Positions 55,801 through 63,620 are shown, numbered from the stretch's first letter. The stretch is 64,000 nt of DNA from Enoplolaimus lenunculus (GCA_030248215.1 JASANG010000718.1:1-64000), one strand, 5' to 3'. Program-made: numbers and translations. Notes: generated from the sequence alone by a model not told the origin.

Positions 55801-58800
55801 TTTGTTACTTTTCCGTTGAAAACACATCCTAAAAACGAGTATAAACAAGCACTGATCAACCGTTAGAAGAAGTGTTAATTTGTGAGATTTTTAAGACAGT
55901 AATTTGTTAATTTTTACCTTCAAATTTATGTTAAACCAAGAGTGGATAAATAACAAGAGTGTGTAACTCTTGTGGTCCCGATTGGTGCAAAATGTACCAC
56001 AGGGAGTTGCGTTTTTGTCCGACGCCCCCTTGATTAGAGTGGGGTTGCTATCACATGAATTCCCCTAAATTAAACTATATTGGAACATGTATAACACCGC
56101 ATACATAAAGGGTCATGGTTCGTATCGGTTGCAGCTCCCTTCTAAATAAGGGGGGTACGGCAAAAACACAACGCGTGCCGGGTACATTCATTTCTACACA
56201 GCTTGCGCCCAGTTGCACACTCTTGTTAAATAGCGATCCACTCTTGATTAAACTAAGTGAACGATTGAAGCCTCGGCCCATTTAAAGATCAGGGGCGGAA
56301 CGTTTTTCTGTGAGACTAGAAAAGAGTAAGCTTTAGCTTTAGCCTATTTTTTTACATGGCTTAGGCTTAGGCTTAGCAATATGCTCATTCTTACGCTTAT
56401 GCTTAGGCTTAGGCTTAGGCTTACGAATATGTTTATACTACTGTTTCGACCCTGTTCTTTACCGAAGCCTCTAAGAACTAAATCACAATAGAAGTAAGGT
56501 GGGTTGAGCAGTTTGTTAGCAAACGACAATTGAAACTTTGACGCAGGACAGCCAAATATAAAGTATGAGCTGTTGTACACAGATTTCCACACATTCACAC
56601 TTAGGCGTAGGCTTACATATTTTAAAAACGGCGTTTCTATGCCTGAACCTATTAAGTCTGAGCTTAATTCATTAACCTTAAACGCGGGGGAACGGATACA
56701 AAAGCAAAAATATGCAACAATAATATTACCTGCGACTCTTATTGAAAATCCTTTGCTTGAATGCCAATAGCATATGTACTGTGTGGTGCCCGAAATCCAA
56801 CGTTCCCATTTCTTGCGCGTTTTTCCATTATCGTTGCAGCCGCTTTGTTGTGCTGAAATGCAAAATCAATGTTTAGAGGTTTTTAGAAGAAAAAGTTAGC
56901 TTTGAAATTTGCGAATGCTAAGTTCGTATTTGTGGTCTTAATTACGATTAAGCTACTTTAATTGCCGACCGGAAGCGTCGACAAACTTTTTTGATATCCT
57001 GTGGATAAGGGGGTGGAAAAAATTGTGCCTTTGGGACAATCAATAATATTAACCGTGTGATTTACGAGTGCTCCTGACTATAAACGTATCTTCACAGTTC
57101 TTGCGTCTTATTAATTATTCAGCACTCGGTTGACTTTGTAACTGGCCTAAAAGTAGACAAGGTACATGCCTTGGTACCGTAAAAAAGACCTGCTCAAAAA
57201 TACGTATTGAAATTAGTATTAGGGTCACTGGAGCCTAAATCCAACTCTACACCTTTCTAAATCCTTAGACTAAATAAATTTTTACTCGCATTTGAAATCG
57301 AGCTCAGACCTGCAACTGGAAATTTACGGTTGAGAGGGCATGAAGATTTCCAGACGGGACAAACAAGTTTTTTTTCTATCATAAACCTTTTAATGCAGTT
57401 GAAAACATCTCTTTAAATGTGACGACGCTGTTCGTAAAGAAACAGGGCGCGCCGAGTCCCCCGCCCGTAGTTGCGAGCCAGATCAAAATAGACAAAAAAT
57501 GAAAACAAATCCTGCAATTTATTTTTCATACACGATTTATATTGTCGAACAACGTATCCTGATGAACTTTTGGCACATTTATAGTCGTATCCACCTTCAG
57601 TCAGTTGCTGTCCAACGGTCATCCGGGTGCCTGCGTTTGTAGTACACGCTAAAATGTATTTTTCGTAAAATTCAACCATTTCGCTCGTGTACACTTCGTC
57701 ACACAGGCGTAGGCTAAGTCTAAGGTTTCAAAAACCGGTTAACTTAAGCCTAAACCTGCCTCACAATGGCGTAGCCTAAGCCTAATGTTTCGAAAACCGG
57801 TTAACTTAAGCCTAAACCTGCCTCACAATGGCGTAGGGTAAGCCTAAGGTTTCGAAAACCGGTTAACCTAAGCCTAAACCTGTGTAACTTGAGACGGATT
57901 GGGTTTTTAAACAAAACCTAAGGTTTCGAACAAGGCGTAGCCTGGCCTGAACCTGGGTAGGTTTAGACTAAGCCTACGGTTTCGAAAAACATTTGCCTAA
58001 GCCTAAACCTGGGGACGGAATGCGTTTAGACTGGAGCCTAAGGTTTGAAAAAGCTTTACCTAAGCCTAAACCTAAACCTGTGTAACGAGGGATGCAAAAA
58101 TGCTTAGTTAAGTTTAAACCTGGGAACGGGTGGGTTTAAACAAAGCCTAAAGTTTCGAAAAATACCGAAGCCTAAACCTGAGGACGAGTAAGTGTTTAGA
58201 ATAAGCCAAAGGTTTCTATAAAGGCTAACCTAAGCCTAGACTAAACCTGTGTAACGTGAGACAGTCTTGGCTTAGCCTATGTTCAGGGTATTCGCTGATG
58301 TATCTAATTGTTCAATTGTATCAATCGGCCGGCGGGTACGCAGTCAATTCCTGCGGAATCCGGAAGTTTCACCAACTGTACATACGTCAAACTTTTACAA
58401 TCCACTGATTGGTGGAATAAATTGATTTTGTCACCAACCTCGGGCGGCGACATCTTTCTTCGAATGAACGTTAGCCTACTGTAGAAGCTTCATTATAAGA
58501 GTTGCACTATACTCGCCTCGCGTTTCCGCGCGTCGGTGTGCGGAATCATATAATGTCGCACGCCACCAAATTGATTTTGCCTATATTTTTTGTTTAAGCA
58601 ACGGATTGCGGCACGGTGCAGCATCAGGCACAGTAGAGTATAATACCACAACCTTAAGGTGTTTCTAACTAAAGATTTCACGTTGTAACCTTTTATGTAT
58701 ATGTTTATCTTGTAGGTGAGGGCTATTGAAACCAGGTTTTTCTTGTGGGTGAGGGCTATTGAAACCAGGTTTTTCTTGTAGGTGAGGGCTATTGAAACCA

Positions 58801-61569
58801 CGTTTTTCTTGTACGTGAGGGCTATTGAAACCAGGTTTTTCTTGTAGGTGAGGGCTATTGAAACCAGGTTTTTCTTGTAGGTGAGGGCTATTGAAACCAG
58901 GTTTTTCTTGTAGGTGAGGGCTATTGAAACCAGGTTTTTCTTGTAGGTGAGGGCTATTGAAACCAGGTTTTTCTTGTAGGTGAGGGCTATTGAAACCAGG
59001 TTTTTCTTGTGGGCGAGGTCTATTGAAACCAGGTTTTTCTTGTACGTGAGGGCTATTGAAACCAGGTTTTTCTTGTAGGTGAGGGCTATTGAAACCAGGT
59101 TTTTCTTGTAGGTGAGGGCTATTGAAACCAGGTTTTTCTTGTAGGTGAGGGCTATTGAAACCAGGTTTTTCTTGTAGGTGAGGGCTATTGAAACCAGGTT
59201 TTTCTTGTGGGCGAGGTCTATTGAAACCAGGTTTTTCTTGTAGGTGAGGGCTATTGAAACCAGGTTTTTCTTGTAGGTGAGGGCTATTGAAACCAGGTTT
59301 TTCTTGTAGGTGAGGGCTATTGAAACCAGGTTTTTCTTGTGGGCGAGTGCTATTGAAACCAGATTTTTCTTGTAGGTGAGGGCTATTGAAACCAGGTTTT
59401 TCTTGTGGGTGAGAGCTATTGAAACCAGGTTTTTCTTGTAGGTGAGGGCTATTGAAACCAGGTTTTTCTTGTGGGTGAGGGCTATTGAAACCAGGTTTTT
59501 CTTGTGGGCGAGGGCTTTGGAACCAGATTTTTCTTGTAGGTGAGGGCTATTGAAACCAGGTTTTTCTTGTGGGTGAGGGCTATTGAAACCAGGTTTTTCT
59601 TGTAGGTGACGGCTATTGAGACCAGGTTTTTCTAGTGGGTGAGGGCTATTGAAACCAGGTTTTTGTTGTGGGTGAGGGCTATTGAAACCAGGTTTTTCTT
59701 GTGGGTGAGGGCTATTGAAGCCAGGTTTTTCTTGTGGGTGAGGGCTATTGAAACCAGGTTTTTCTTGTGGGTGAGGGCTATTGAAACCAGGTTTTTCTTG
59801 CAGGTGATGGCTATTGAAGCCAGATATTTCTTGTAGGTGAGGGCTATTGAGACCAGGTTTTTCTTGTAGGCAACGACTATTGAAACCAGAATTAAAATTA
59901 ATGGTTTAGTCGTTAATTTTATAAGATAGACTACAGGATTCATACTCTGAAATGCATTTAGCGTCTTACCAGCGTCTAATCTTAAGCATATTACAAGCAG
60001 TAAATTTAAGGATTGTTGCAACGCACGCATTTAAAGACACACAGCGCTGGCTGAAACCATTTCGTGTCAGACAAAAAATTACCAACAGCAGCGAATGAAT
60101 AACTTCCACGTCCACCGGAACAACGGTAAACCAAATAGTCTTCAACCCATTCTTGACCGTTTGTTTTATCACCGCCAGGAGATTTACAAGCTGAAATTTG
60201 GAAACATTATAGTTTAAGCCACTTTGAGGGGTGTATCAGTAGTACAAGCATATCTCCTAAGTGTAAAGCTGACGCTAAGCTTAAGCCTAAGTATTAGATT
60301 GTAAGAATAAGTCTATAAACTAAGCTACTCTATTGTAATCTTGCGAAGAAATGGATTGCGCTTGTCGCAGGTCAGATTATATTCAGTTCAGGTCAATGTG
60401 TAACGTGTGGCCACTGGCAAGAAGAGGCGAAACCAGAGTTTCATAAAATCCCGTTAAAACATTTTTTGTTTCTCTAGGAATTTCGCTAGGATATATCCCG
60501 TCTATACCTTCCCTTGTATACGTACCTGGCAATTTTGGTCAATGTAAACAACATGTGCCATAACTGTTGTAAAAGCATATTCCTAAGCCTAACCCTAAGC
60601 CTAAGCGAACTGTTATGCCGATAACTAAGCCTCAGCCTACGTCAAAGTCTAAGCGTAAGCAAAAAATAAGTATAAAGCTTAAACTTACTCTATTGCAGTC
60701 CCGCGAAAATACGGTTCACCTCTGATGTATACAGGGTTGATATTTTTTAAAATTACAAACTAAGAACTGAACTTTACCAATTGCTTCGTAACCAACAGTG
60801 TTACCACGTTTGTAACAAGAATATTTAATGTCGTCTTTGTACCATTGTTCGCCCGGAGTGCAATCCAATCCTGAAATCATTACGCGCAATCACGAGTAGA
60901 TATATTGGTTGAGTTTCAAAACACTGCTTTAAGCGTTATTCACACGCGCAAGTTTTTGCTGCGAGAACTTGCTGCACAAATTGCACTTGCAAGTTTTGTC
61001 CAAAATATCGTTCGCAAAACTTGCAGCTATAAGCAATTCATTAAAAATCATTGCTAGGAATTTAAGTTCACATGTGTGAATAACGATGCAAGTTAACTGA
61101 ATTTGTTGCAACCGCTTTCTCATTGGTTGATAAAAAATGCAAGTTCTGCGTACAATTTGCAGGTGCAACTTCTCGCAGCAAAAACTTGCATGTGTGAATA
61201 GGGCTTAAGTATTTGCGAAGCAATTGCTCAGTCGTTTTCGATTTCTAAAAGCGTTTTTAAGAAAATACTTAAGTCACTGAAGCATTTGTTGACATGATAC
61301 TGACTAACAGTTCTAAAGCACATCCCAGAGATTGATTGAGATTATGGATTCAAGGTACTTGTTTGATATGTGAAGTATATACAAATATTCGTCCCATCTT
61401 GTTACACTGACATAGAATTGATAATTTTGTTTTCGTTCAATATAAGTTAAGCGTTTACATAAACCGGCGACTAAAGTACATTAAAAGCAAAACTTAACTA
61501 AATACTTAAGTAAGATTTCAGAAATCCACACATTGCTGAAACCAGAATTAGGGCAAGCAAATCCGACAT
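41422..61569 (-). CDS. Gene 2: paralogue of gene 1, secreted modular protein with ShK-like end (about 754 aa)
   Basis: Exons: 61506-61569 (tentative first), 60778-60870, 60083-60190, 57532-57648, 56730-56852, 55715-55828, 54277-54399, 53492-53605, 52474-52593, 51628-51747, 50559-50648, 49599-50072, 46272-46390, 45256-45343, 44486-44609, 44026-44093, 42858-42947 and 41422-41537. Every junction preserves frame, and each exon from the second onward has a counterpart in gene 1 in the same order and usually the same phase. Protein layout: signal, nine two-cysteine modules, Gly/Ser linker, poly-Thr mucin exon, half-ShK-like exon, helical exon, acidic exon, ShK-like domain, tail. Introns share no obvious homology with gene 1, so the duplication is old while exon architecture is conserved. 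Probably extracellular; function unknown. Confidence 0.85.
41541..41655. repeat. 28-bp minisatellite
   Basis: Four copies of aatttcaaatattcaaattt plus cactgacc, starting 4 bp upstream of the gene 2 terminal exon acceptor region. Confidence 0.88.
41845..42335. mobile_element. TTCACACG-ended fold-back element with internal 32-bp array
   Basis: Left arm catattcacacgtgcaagttt and right arm gctgcaaaaactagcacgag. The middle (41880-42125) is about 7.6 tandem copies of a 32-bp unit (acgcgcaagtttggtcacaa + gcaacaactggc). Confidence 0.75.
42858..42947 (-). CDS. Gene 2 ShK-like domain, C-terminal part
   Basis: VQLCTSLKRPVRWIVTMACP, then STCGYCPGE; phase 1-1; donor gttagt. The LKRPxRW...ACPxxCGYCPG core is shared with gene 1. 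Confidence 0.86.
42982..43164 (+). mobile_element. TELM2 telomere-repeat MITE
   Basis: ggccactgttacttttaggg left, cagaaacctggacatctcta right, (GCCTAA)n interior; immediately 5' of the gene 2 ShK-like exon. Confidence 0.78.
43575..43796 (-). mobile_element. TELM1 subtype element
   Basis: gaccatgtataaaacagggcc ... gttccggccctgatctatac with a long TTAGGC interior. Confidence 0.77.
44026..44093 (-). CDS. Gene 2 ShK-like domain, N-terminal part
   Basis: AIGTVIGCGLTVDARPCGGC, then ED, phase 2 to 1. Together with the next exon it gives GGC-x7-C-x14-C-x3-C-x2-C. Confidence 0.75.
44486..44609 (-). CDS. Gene 2 acidic exon
   Basis: TIQQSADQNLNEFTKFKDPD, then GQPETENADGCDDADG, ending in phase 2 before gtaagc. 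Equivalent to the first part of gene 1 exon 5802-5994. Confidence 0.75.
45256..45343 (-). CDS. Gene 2 helical exon
   Basis: QDLKRFTDLGLMNSLAKGDY, then ETLESMVAD; phase 0 to 1, 88 nt as in gene 1. Confidence 0.86.
45369..45545 (-). mobile_element. TELM1-like element, diverged
   Basis: gtgtggaccgattttttcgc ... cctgttcgttacattggc with scattered TTAGGC-like words. Confidence 0.5.
45702..46214. mobile_element. PAL-A MITE interrupted by a tRNA-headed insertion
   Basis: The left arm starts cactgtaagctccaatgag and the right end is cactggaatttacagtg. The middle (about 45920-46170) is an unrelated SINE-like insertion. Confidence 0.7.
45925..46165 (+). repeat. SINE-like element with tRNA-derived head
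   Basis: gggctacgtggcgcagtggt starts a tRNA-like sequence with a 7-bp acceptor stem GGGCTAC/GTAGCCC, a box A (GTGGCGCAGTGG) and box B (gagttcgatcccc). The anticodon arm does not fold into a standard 5+7, so this is probably tRNA-derived rather than a working tRNA. A second member is at 4625-4800. Confidence 0.6.
46272..46390 (-). CDS. Gene 2 half-ShK-like cysteine exon
   Basis: SSCQDLTPVCRYLSPACLSQ, then FGRNTNTVKFTRSFDPN, phase 0 end (gtaagt). Strongest gene 1/gene 2 conservation of any exon, suggesting a constrained domain. Confidence 0.88.
46408..46512 (+). mobile_element. TELM2, 3'-truncated
   Basis: ggtcaatgttactttaagagg left end, four CCTAAG words, stops after aatctaaacctac. Confidence 0.7.
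46515..47700. other. Unassigned intron sequence, no repeat family recognised
   Basis: Apart from the four hairpins it has short palindromes (gacacccacaattgggtgtc, gcaccatattggtgc, gacatagcctagctatgtc) and a (caa)n tract at 47360-47382. No coding signal seen. It may be a foreign or ancient repeat, as its composition differs from neighbours. Confidence 0.4.
46808..46950. repeat. Four short hairpins with TCTAAC-CCC-GTTAGA core
   Basis: Perfect hairpins at 46808-46828, 46848-46866, 46885-46903 and 46924-46950, stems 8 to 12 bp and loop CCC. The outer stem bases differ between copies but stay paired. Confidence 0.8.
47718..47937 (+). mobile_element. TELM2 with 148-bp tandem duplication
   Basis: The segment from ctcttttatggatcggccag through gactctttctacggtcaat occurs at about 47718-47788 and again at 47866-47937, bracketing a short TELM2. 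An unequal-exchange product between copies. Confidence 0.75.
48241..49590. repeat. Pair of related intron segments
   Basis: 48241-48508 resembles 49240-49490 (ctctgagcaacttagcg, aaaatattcatgtgagaa), and 49080-49170 resembles 49510-49592 (taccgtccggtaa / gcagtccagtaacg). The second copy runs up to the mucin exon donor side. A duplicated spacer of unknown nature. Confidence 0.55.
48609..48843. mobile_element. GTTGCGCTATACT-ended element with internal 20-bp array
   Basis: gggttgcgctatactttttt left, cgtcaagtatagcgcaact right. Between them (48637-48775) are about seven copies of cgtcaccgtgcggctctgtc. Confidence 0.75.
49599..50072 (-). CDS. Gene 2 poly-Thr mucin exon
   Basis: 474-nt exon (acceptor gctgttgcag, donor gtaagt): TTTTKATTTTS, then more than 100 threonines from ACA/ACG codons, then a Thr/Ala/Pro segment (PATTTLATTVPKTTTIATTE) and an acidic end (DPEVKP). 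It lacks the Pro-rich 14-mer repeats seen in gene 1. The run length may be compressed or expanded by assembly. Confidence 0.84.
50163..50384 (-). mobile_element. TELM1 telomere-repeat MITE
   Basis: ggcccatgtaaagatcaggg ... gttccaccgctgtactttac. The interior contains five consecutive TTAGG-type hexamers. Confidence 0.8.
50559..50648 (-). CDS. Gene 2 Gly/Ser linker
   Basis: AEYTSYFGGSGWSGGNEGKG, then GSGSGGSKD; phase 1-1, 90 nt exactly like gene 1. Confidence 0.85.
50698..50815. mobile_element. GCCCGTAGCC-type element fragment
   Basis: ggcaccactagaaaattttc ... agcaaggtgagctggctacg. Confidence 0.6.
50990..51402 (+). mobile_element. TELM1 element split by a PAL-A insertion
   Basis: ggccaatgtaaagaacatagg at the left and gttccgcccccgatatttac at the right; the nested PAL-A lies at 51032-51282. 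Confidence 0.82.
51032..51282. mobile_element. PAL-A MITE nested in a TELM1 element
   Basis: Complete palindrome cactgtaaatttcaatgagt ... ggaatttacagtg. It splits the host TELM1 word gcatattcc into gcaTA-[element]-TAttcc, giving a clean TA target duplication typical of Tc1/mariner-type elements. Confidence 0.88.
51628..51747 (-). CDS. Gene 2 cysteine module 9
   Basis: CIYNGRKLYPRSAISTDMSK, then TGTICAQSGSKLVLRAMT; phase 1-1; acceptor acttttag, donor gtatac. The open frame upstream of it (to about 52009) is intron. Confidence 0.84.
52474..52593 (-). CDS. Gene 2 cysteine module 8
   Basis: WQCSNGVQKYDIGKTTIVEG, then KYDVSCNVDRNGLVAWVYR; phase 1-1; donor gtgaga. Confidence 0.87.
52640..52860. 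repeat. Dispersed CACCTATCACCAGTT repeat
   Basis: tatagcacctatcaccagtt at one end and caccaactggtaaaaggtgc near the other form a loose inverted repeat around agaagtagagtaaatggaat. Confidence 0.55.
53279..53468 (+). mobile_element. TELM2 telomere-repeat MITE
   Basis: ggccagtgttacttttaagg left, ggacggtcgtaaaagtaaca right. Abuts gene 2 module 7 (24 bp). Confidence 0.78.
53492..53605 (-). CDS. Gene 2 cysteine module 7
   Basis: CAYTGSTGQVYQVYLYKAAK, then IDNIWFQCRGWKMQRLA; phase 1-1; donor gtaaaa. Counterpart of the gene 1 exon whose 3' half was amplified; here it is single copy. Confidence 0.86.
53735..53960. repeat. Dispersed CACCTATCACCAGTT repeat
   Basis: acacctaacaccagttagca and cctgtcaccaactgttgatag at opposite ends. 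Confidence 0.55.
54277..54399 (-). CDS. Gene 2 cysteine module 6
   Basis: TTCTGYFDRSKTYKVNQVWS, then RQYVFKCTFYNLEARSGAI; phase 1-1; donor gttagt. Matches gene 1 exon 21303-21416 (QCTWRKTNYDV...YRCMF). Confidence 0.84.
54417..54713. mobile_element. AAGAGTG-type element
   Basis: caacaatgtgcaactcttggg ... ttgcatactcttgtatcgtgc with the conserved cgcacgagttgtaccc block; intron of gene 2 next to module 6. Confidence 0.68.
54836..55260. mobile_element. TACTGTAATGACCCG-ended element, diverged
   Basis: Starts ctgtagtgacccgaatgaaa and ends ttgggaacacttctgtag; the interior aligns loosely with the other copies. Confidence 0.65.
55490..55650. mobile_element. GCCCGTAGCC-type element
   Basis: gaaaattttcaaccttgctt and ccagaaaggtgagctggctg mark the family; a complete left end is not visible. 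Confidence 0.6.
55715..55828 (-). CDS. Gene 2 cysteine module 5
   Basis: CVFNGKVTNVQYHAELYSGV, then WYQCQESGTRSYWAKMK; phase 1-1; donor gtacgt. The GC...NGK...WYQC layout is the one most like MIG-18-type repeats. Confidence 0.86.
55931..56255. mobile_element. AAGAGTG-ended inverted-repeat element
   Basis: aaccaagagtggataaataac ... gatccactcttgatt, complete copy. Confidence 0.75.
56275..56468 (-). mobile_element. TELM1 telomere-repeat MITE
   Basis: ggcccatttaaagatcaggg ... ctgtttcgaccctgttcttt with TTAGGC interior. Confidence 0.78.
56730..56852 (-). CDS. Gene 2 cysteine module 4
   Basis: QQSGCNDNGKTRKKWERWIS, then TTQYICYWHSSKGFSIRVA; phase 1-1; donor gtaata. Confidence 0.86.
57532..57648 (-). 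CDS. Gene 2 cysteine module 3
   Basis: CTTNAGTRMTVGQQLTEGGY, then DYKCAKSSSGYVVRQYKS; phase 1-1. The donor gtatga is weak but is the one that keeps frame. Confidence 0.8.
57700..58265. repeat. Degenerate CCTAAG-rich tandem array, ~64-bp period
   Basis: Repeats of gcctaaggtttcgaaaaccg and cctaagcctaaacctg, without the TELM inverted ends; sharpest in the first three units. Confidence 0.75.
58496..58560. mobile_element. Left end of a GTTGCGCTATACT-type element
   Basis: gagttgcactatactcgcct followed by ccgcgcgtcggtgtgcgg; no right end found, and the 33-bp minisatellite starts about 150 bp on. Confidence 0.5.
58716..59890. repeat. 33-bp minisatellite, about 36 copies
   Basis: Unit gtgagggctattgaaaccag + gtttttcttgtag, in the gene 2 intron between modules 2 and 3. 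33 bp equals 11 codons, so both strands stay open over long stretches without being coding. Variant units (gggcgaggtcta) recur at intervals, suggesting higher-order duplication. Confidence 0.95.
60083..60190 (-). CDS. Gene 2 cysteine module 2
   Basis: CKSPGGDKTNGQEWVEDYLV, then YRCSGGRGSYSFAAV; phase 1-1, same length as gene 1 exon 24594-24701. Confidence 0.87.
60220..60375 (+). mobile_element. TELM-type fragment
   Basis: ctttgaggggtgtatcagta, CCTAAG-type words, then ctattgtaatcttgcgaag; no clean ends. Confidence 0.45.
60537..60735 (+). mobile_element. TELM1 telomere-repeat MITE, diverged
   Basis: ggtcaatgtaaacaacatgtg ... cggttcacctctgatgtata; sits immediately 3' of gene 2 module 1 on the intron side. 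Confidence 0.68.
60778..60870 (-). CDS. Gene 2 cysteine module 1
   Basis: LDCTPGEQWYKDDIKYSCYK, then RGNTVGYEAI; phase 1-1; acceptor gatttcag, donor gtaaag. Clear match to gene 1 exon 25748-25840. Confidence 0.87.
60931..61209. mobile_element. TTCACACG-ended fold-back element
   Basis: ttaagcgttattcacacgcg left and catgtgtgaatagggcttaa right, with tgctgcgagaacttgctgca / tgcaacttctcgcagca inside. A complete relative of the 41.8-kb copy without the tandem array. Confidence 0.78.
61506..61569 (-). CDS. Gene 2 candidate first exon (signal peptide)
   Basis: ATG then MSDLLALILVSAMCGFLKSY L and a phase-1 end before gtattt. This joins in frame to module 1 (R-LDCTPGEQW). It is hydrophobic enough for a signal peptide, but the donor is weak. 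The alternative is the exon at 63588-63620. Confidence 0.45.
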
Positions 61570-62554
61570 ATTCATATCTCAAATACTGAGGTAAACGAAT
61601 CTACGACTATTCGTCGCCCTACAACTTATCGCCCAGCAGTGTCCTAAAACCTATGAATAAATCTAAGTACAATCCAAAGCGTAATCCTAAGCCTACGCCT
61701 AAGCATAATGATGGTCAACGAATAGTCGAGTCGATGAGATTTCGGATTATATGTTGTCGGGCGACGAATTGTAGATACCGAGTTAAACAGACAAACAGCA
61801 TAAGATTTTCTTTCAGACCTGTAGGCTCAAAAATCAATTACCTCGTTTTGCAATCGTTTCTGCATTTACTGCATTGCATAGAACCTAAAACTATTAAAAA
61901 GTTCTAGCAAAAGTCGCAAATTAACTAAAATTAAGCATAATTTCTTTTAAGATTAATAGCATCACAAAATTTACACTTTACAATTGTCTATATTTTCAAC
62001 TGGGAACAAAATGTTTTAAATCATTATTACTAGGCAGCCGGTTTTGAGCAGCGTGCAAAAGTTAGCGAGTGCACAGACATCTTCACGCAGATATTCTTTT
62101 CACAGAACATTTGAGAATTCATTGTAAACAAAGTTATGCTGGAAAGTTGCCCAAAATACGCATGTGGGGCATTCCAGCTTTAATATATAGATTAGATTGG
62201 TGCTAATCGACATGTTATCCATTAGACATGGTGTAACCGGATAACTGTTTCAGTTTCCGGTTTCAGTAAAAAGCGGTGTCCGCTTCTGTTGTAGAAATAC
62301 CAGCAACTGCGTTCTTTTATGATGGTTACATATATTTCGCTTTAAAATCCCTCACTTTATCTACACAGATAAATATACTGCTTATATTGCACTATTTGAA
62401 ACAGAAATGACAAAGTTCATCTAAAATCTTAAAATAATTGGGTGTATTTGGTATTTTTTAAAATTTAATTCGAATAAATATTTTGATTATCTCAATGGGA
62501 TTAACAGAAAAATATGTTTTAAAGTTTTATATTTCAATATCCGCTTTTCGTTGC

Positions 62555-62743
62555 GGCCCATGTATAGAACAGCGCCGAAACAGTAGTATAAGCATATTCC
62601 TAAGTCTAAGCCTCAGCGTAAGGATGACCTTATACCTAAGCCTAAGCCTAAGCCTAAGCCTAAGCAAAAAGTTGTCTAAAGTTTGAGCTCATTCTATTAC
62701 AGTCCCGCAGAAAAACGTTCCGGTCCTGTTTAATACATGAGCC
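62555..62743 (+). mobile_element. TELM1 subtype element
   Basis: ggcccatgtatagaacagcg ... cgttccggtcctgtttaata with five consecutive GCCTAA hexamers. Confidence 0.78.
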
Positions 62744-63132
62744 TTACTTTCTGTTATTTCATAACTATCGGTTACTGTTTTAAAACGGTTCATGTTATTT
62801 TTAGGGCTGCTACAATTACAGCTCTAAAAGTAACATTGGCAGTGATCTTTACCGTCTGTTGTTGCTGTTTTAAATTTTAATACAAAATAAAATTACTATT
62901 GCATTATGAATTAGTAACTATTCAGTTTAACAAATTACGGCTAAACTGTTTTAAATCCGCCTTTATTAATAGTTATAATTTGAAAAAAAAAACAAAAAAC
63001 TTTCAGCTGCATAAGTGTTTATTTTACTAAGCCTGAACCTAAAAATGACCCAAAGCCTAAGCTTAACCGTAAATCGTAGCGTAAGCTTTATTATTCCCGT
63101 TATTATATACAGGAATGAAACTCTGTTTTCCG

Positions 63133-63520
63133 GGCCCATGTATAGAACAGGGCCGGATCGTTTTCTGGCGGGGCTGGAATAGTGTCCGTTTAAGCTTTTA
63201 ACTTACTTTTTGCTTATGCTTAGGCTTAGGGTTTGGCTTATGAATATTTTCATTCCTACGCTTAAGCTTAGGCTTAGGCTTAGGAATATGCTCTTACTTA
63301 CGCTTAGGCTTAGGCTTAGGAATATGCTCTTACTTACGCTTAGGCTTAGGCTTAGGAATATGCTCTTACTTACGCTTAGGCTTAGGCTTAGGAATATGCT
63401 CTTACTTACCCTTAGGCTTAGCAATAAGCTCATCCTTATGCTTAGGCTTAGGCTTAGGCTTAAATTTACGCTTAGGAATATGCTTATACTACGGTTCCGG
63501 CCCTGTTCGAGACATGAGCC
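63133..63520 (-). mobile_element. TELM1 subtype with internal 36-bp repeats
   Basis: gggcccatgtatagaacaggg ... cggttccggccctgttcgag. The interior has four near-identical 36-bp units (aggaatatgctcttacttac followed by TTAGGC words), about 63270-63420. Confidence 0.82.
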
Positions 63521-63587
63521 GGAATGAAACTTCGTGTAAGGGAAAGTAAATACGAGCGTAACTTGTGGCCGTCATTGACGAACGTAC

Positions 63588-63620
63588 CTTAAATATTACA
63601 CCAAGCACAGCCAATTTCAT
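63588..63620 (-). CDS. Alternative first exon for gene 2, or of another transcript
   Basis: ATG with MKLAVLGVIFK, then a consensus donor gtacgt in phase 0, like exon 1 of gene 1. It would need a micro-exon (phase 0 to 1) to reach module 1, as gene 1 has; I could not identify one. Confidence 0.35.

Larger units (their letters stand above)
61570..63587. other. Region 5' of gene 2
   Basis: Contains one TELM1 copy, decayed GCCTAA words near 61670-61700, and a segment at 61590-61790 (ctacgactattcgtcgcc ... tcggattatatgttgtcg) that recurs at 63776-63990. No gene recognised unless the 63588-63620 exon belongs to gene 2. Confidence 0.4.

Noticed and set aside
59632-60030. 132-codon minus-strand ORF of KKNLVSIALTH repeats
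   Set aside because: Minisatellite inside a gene 2 intron; no splice sites or paralogue equivalent.
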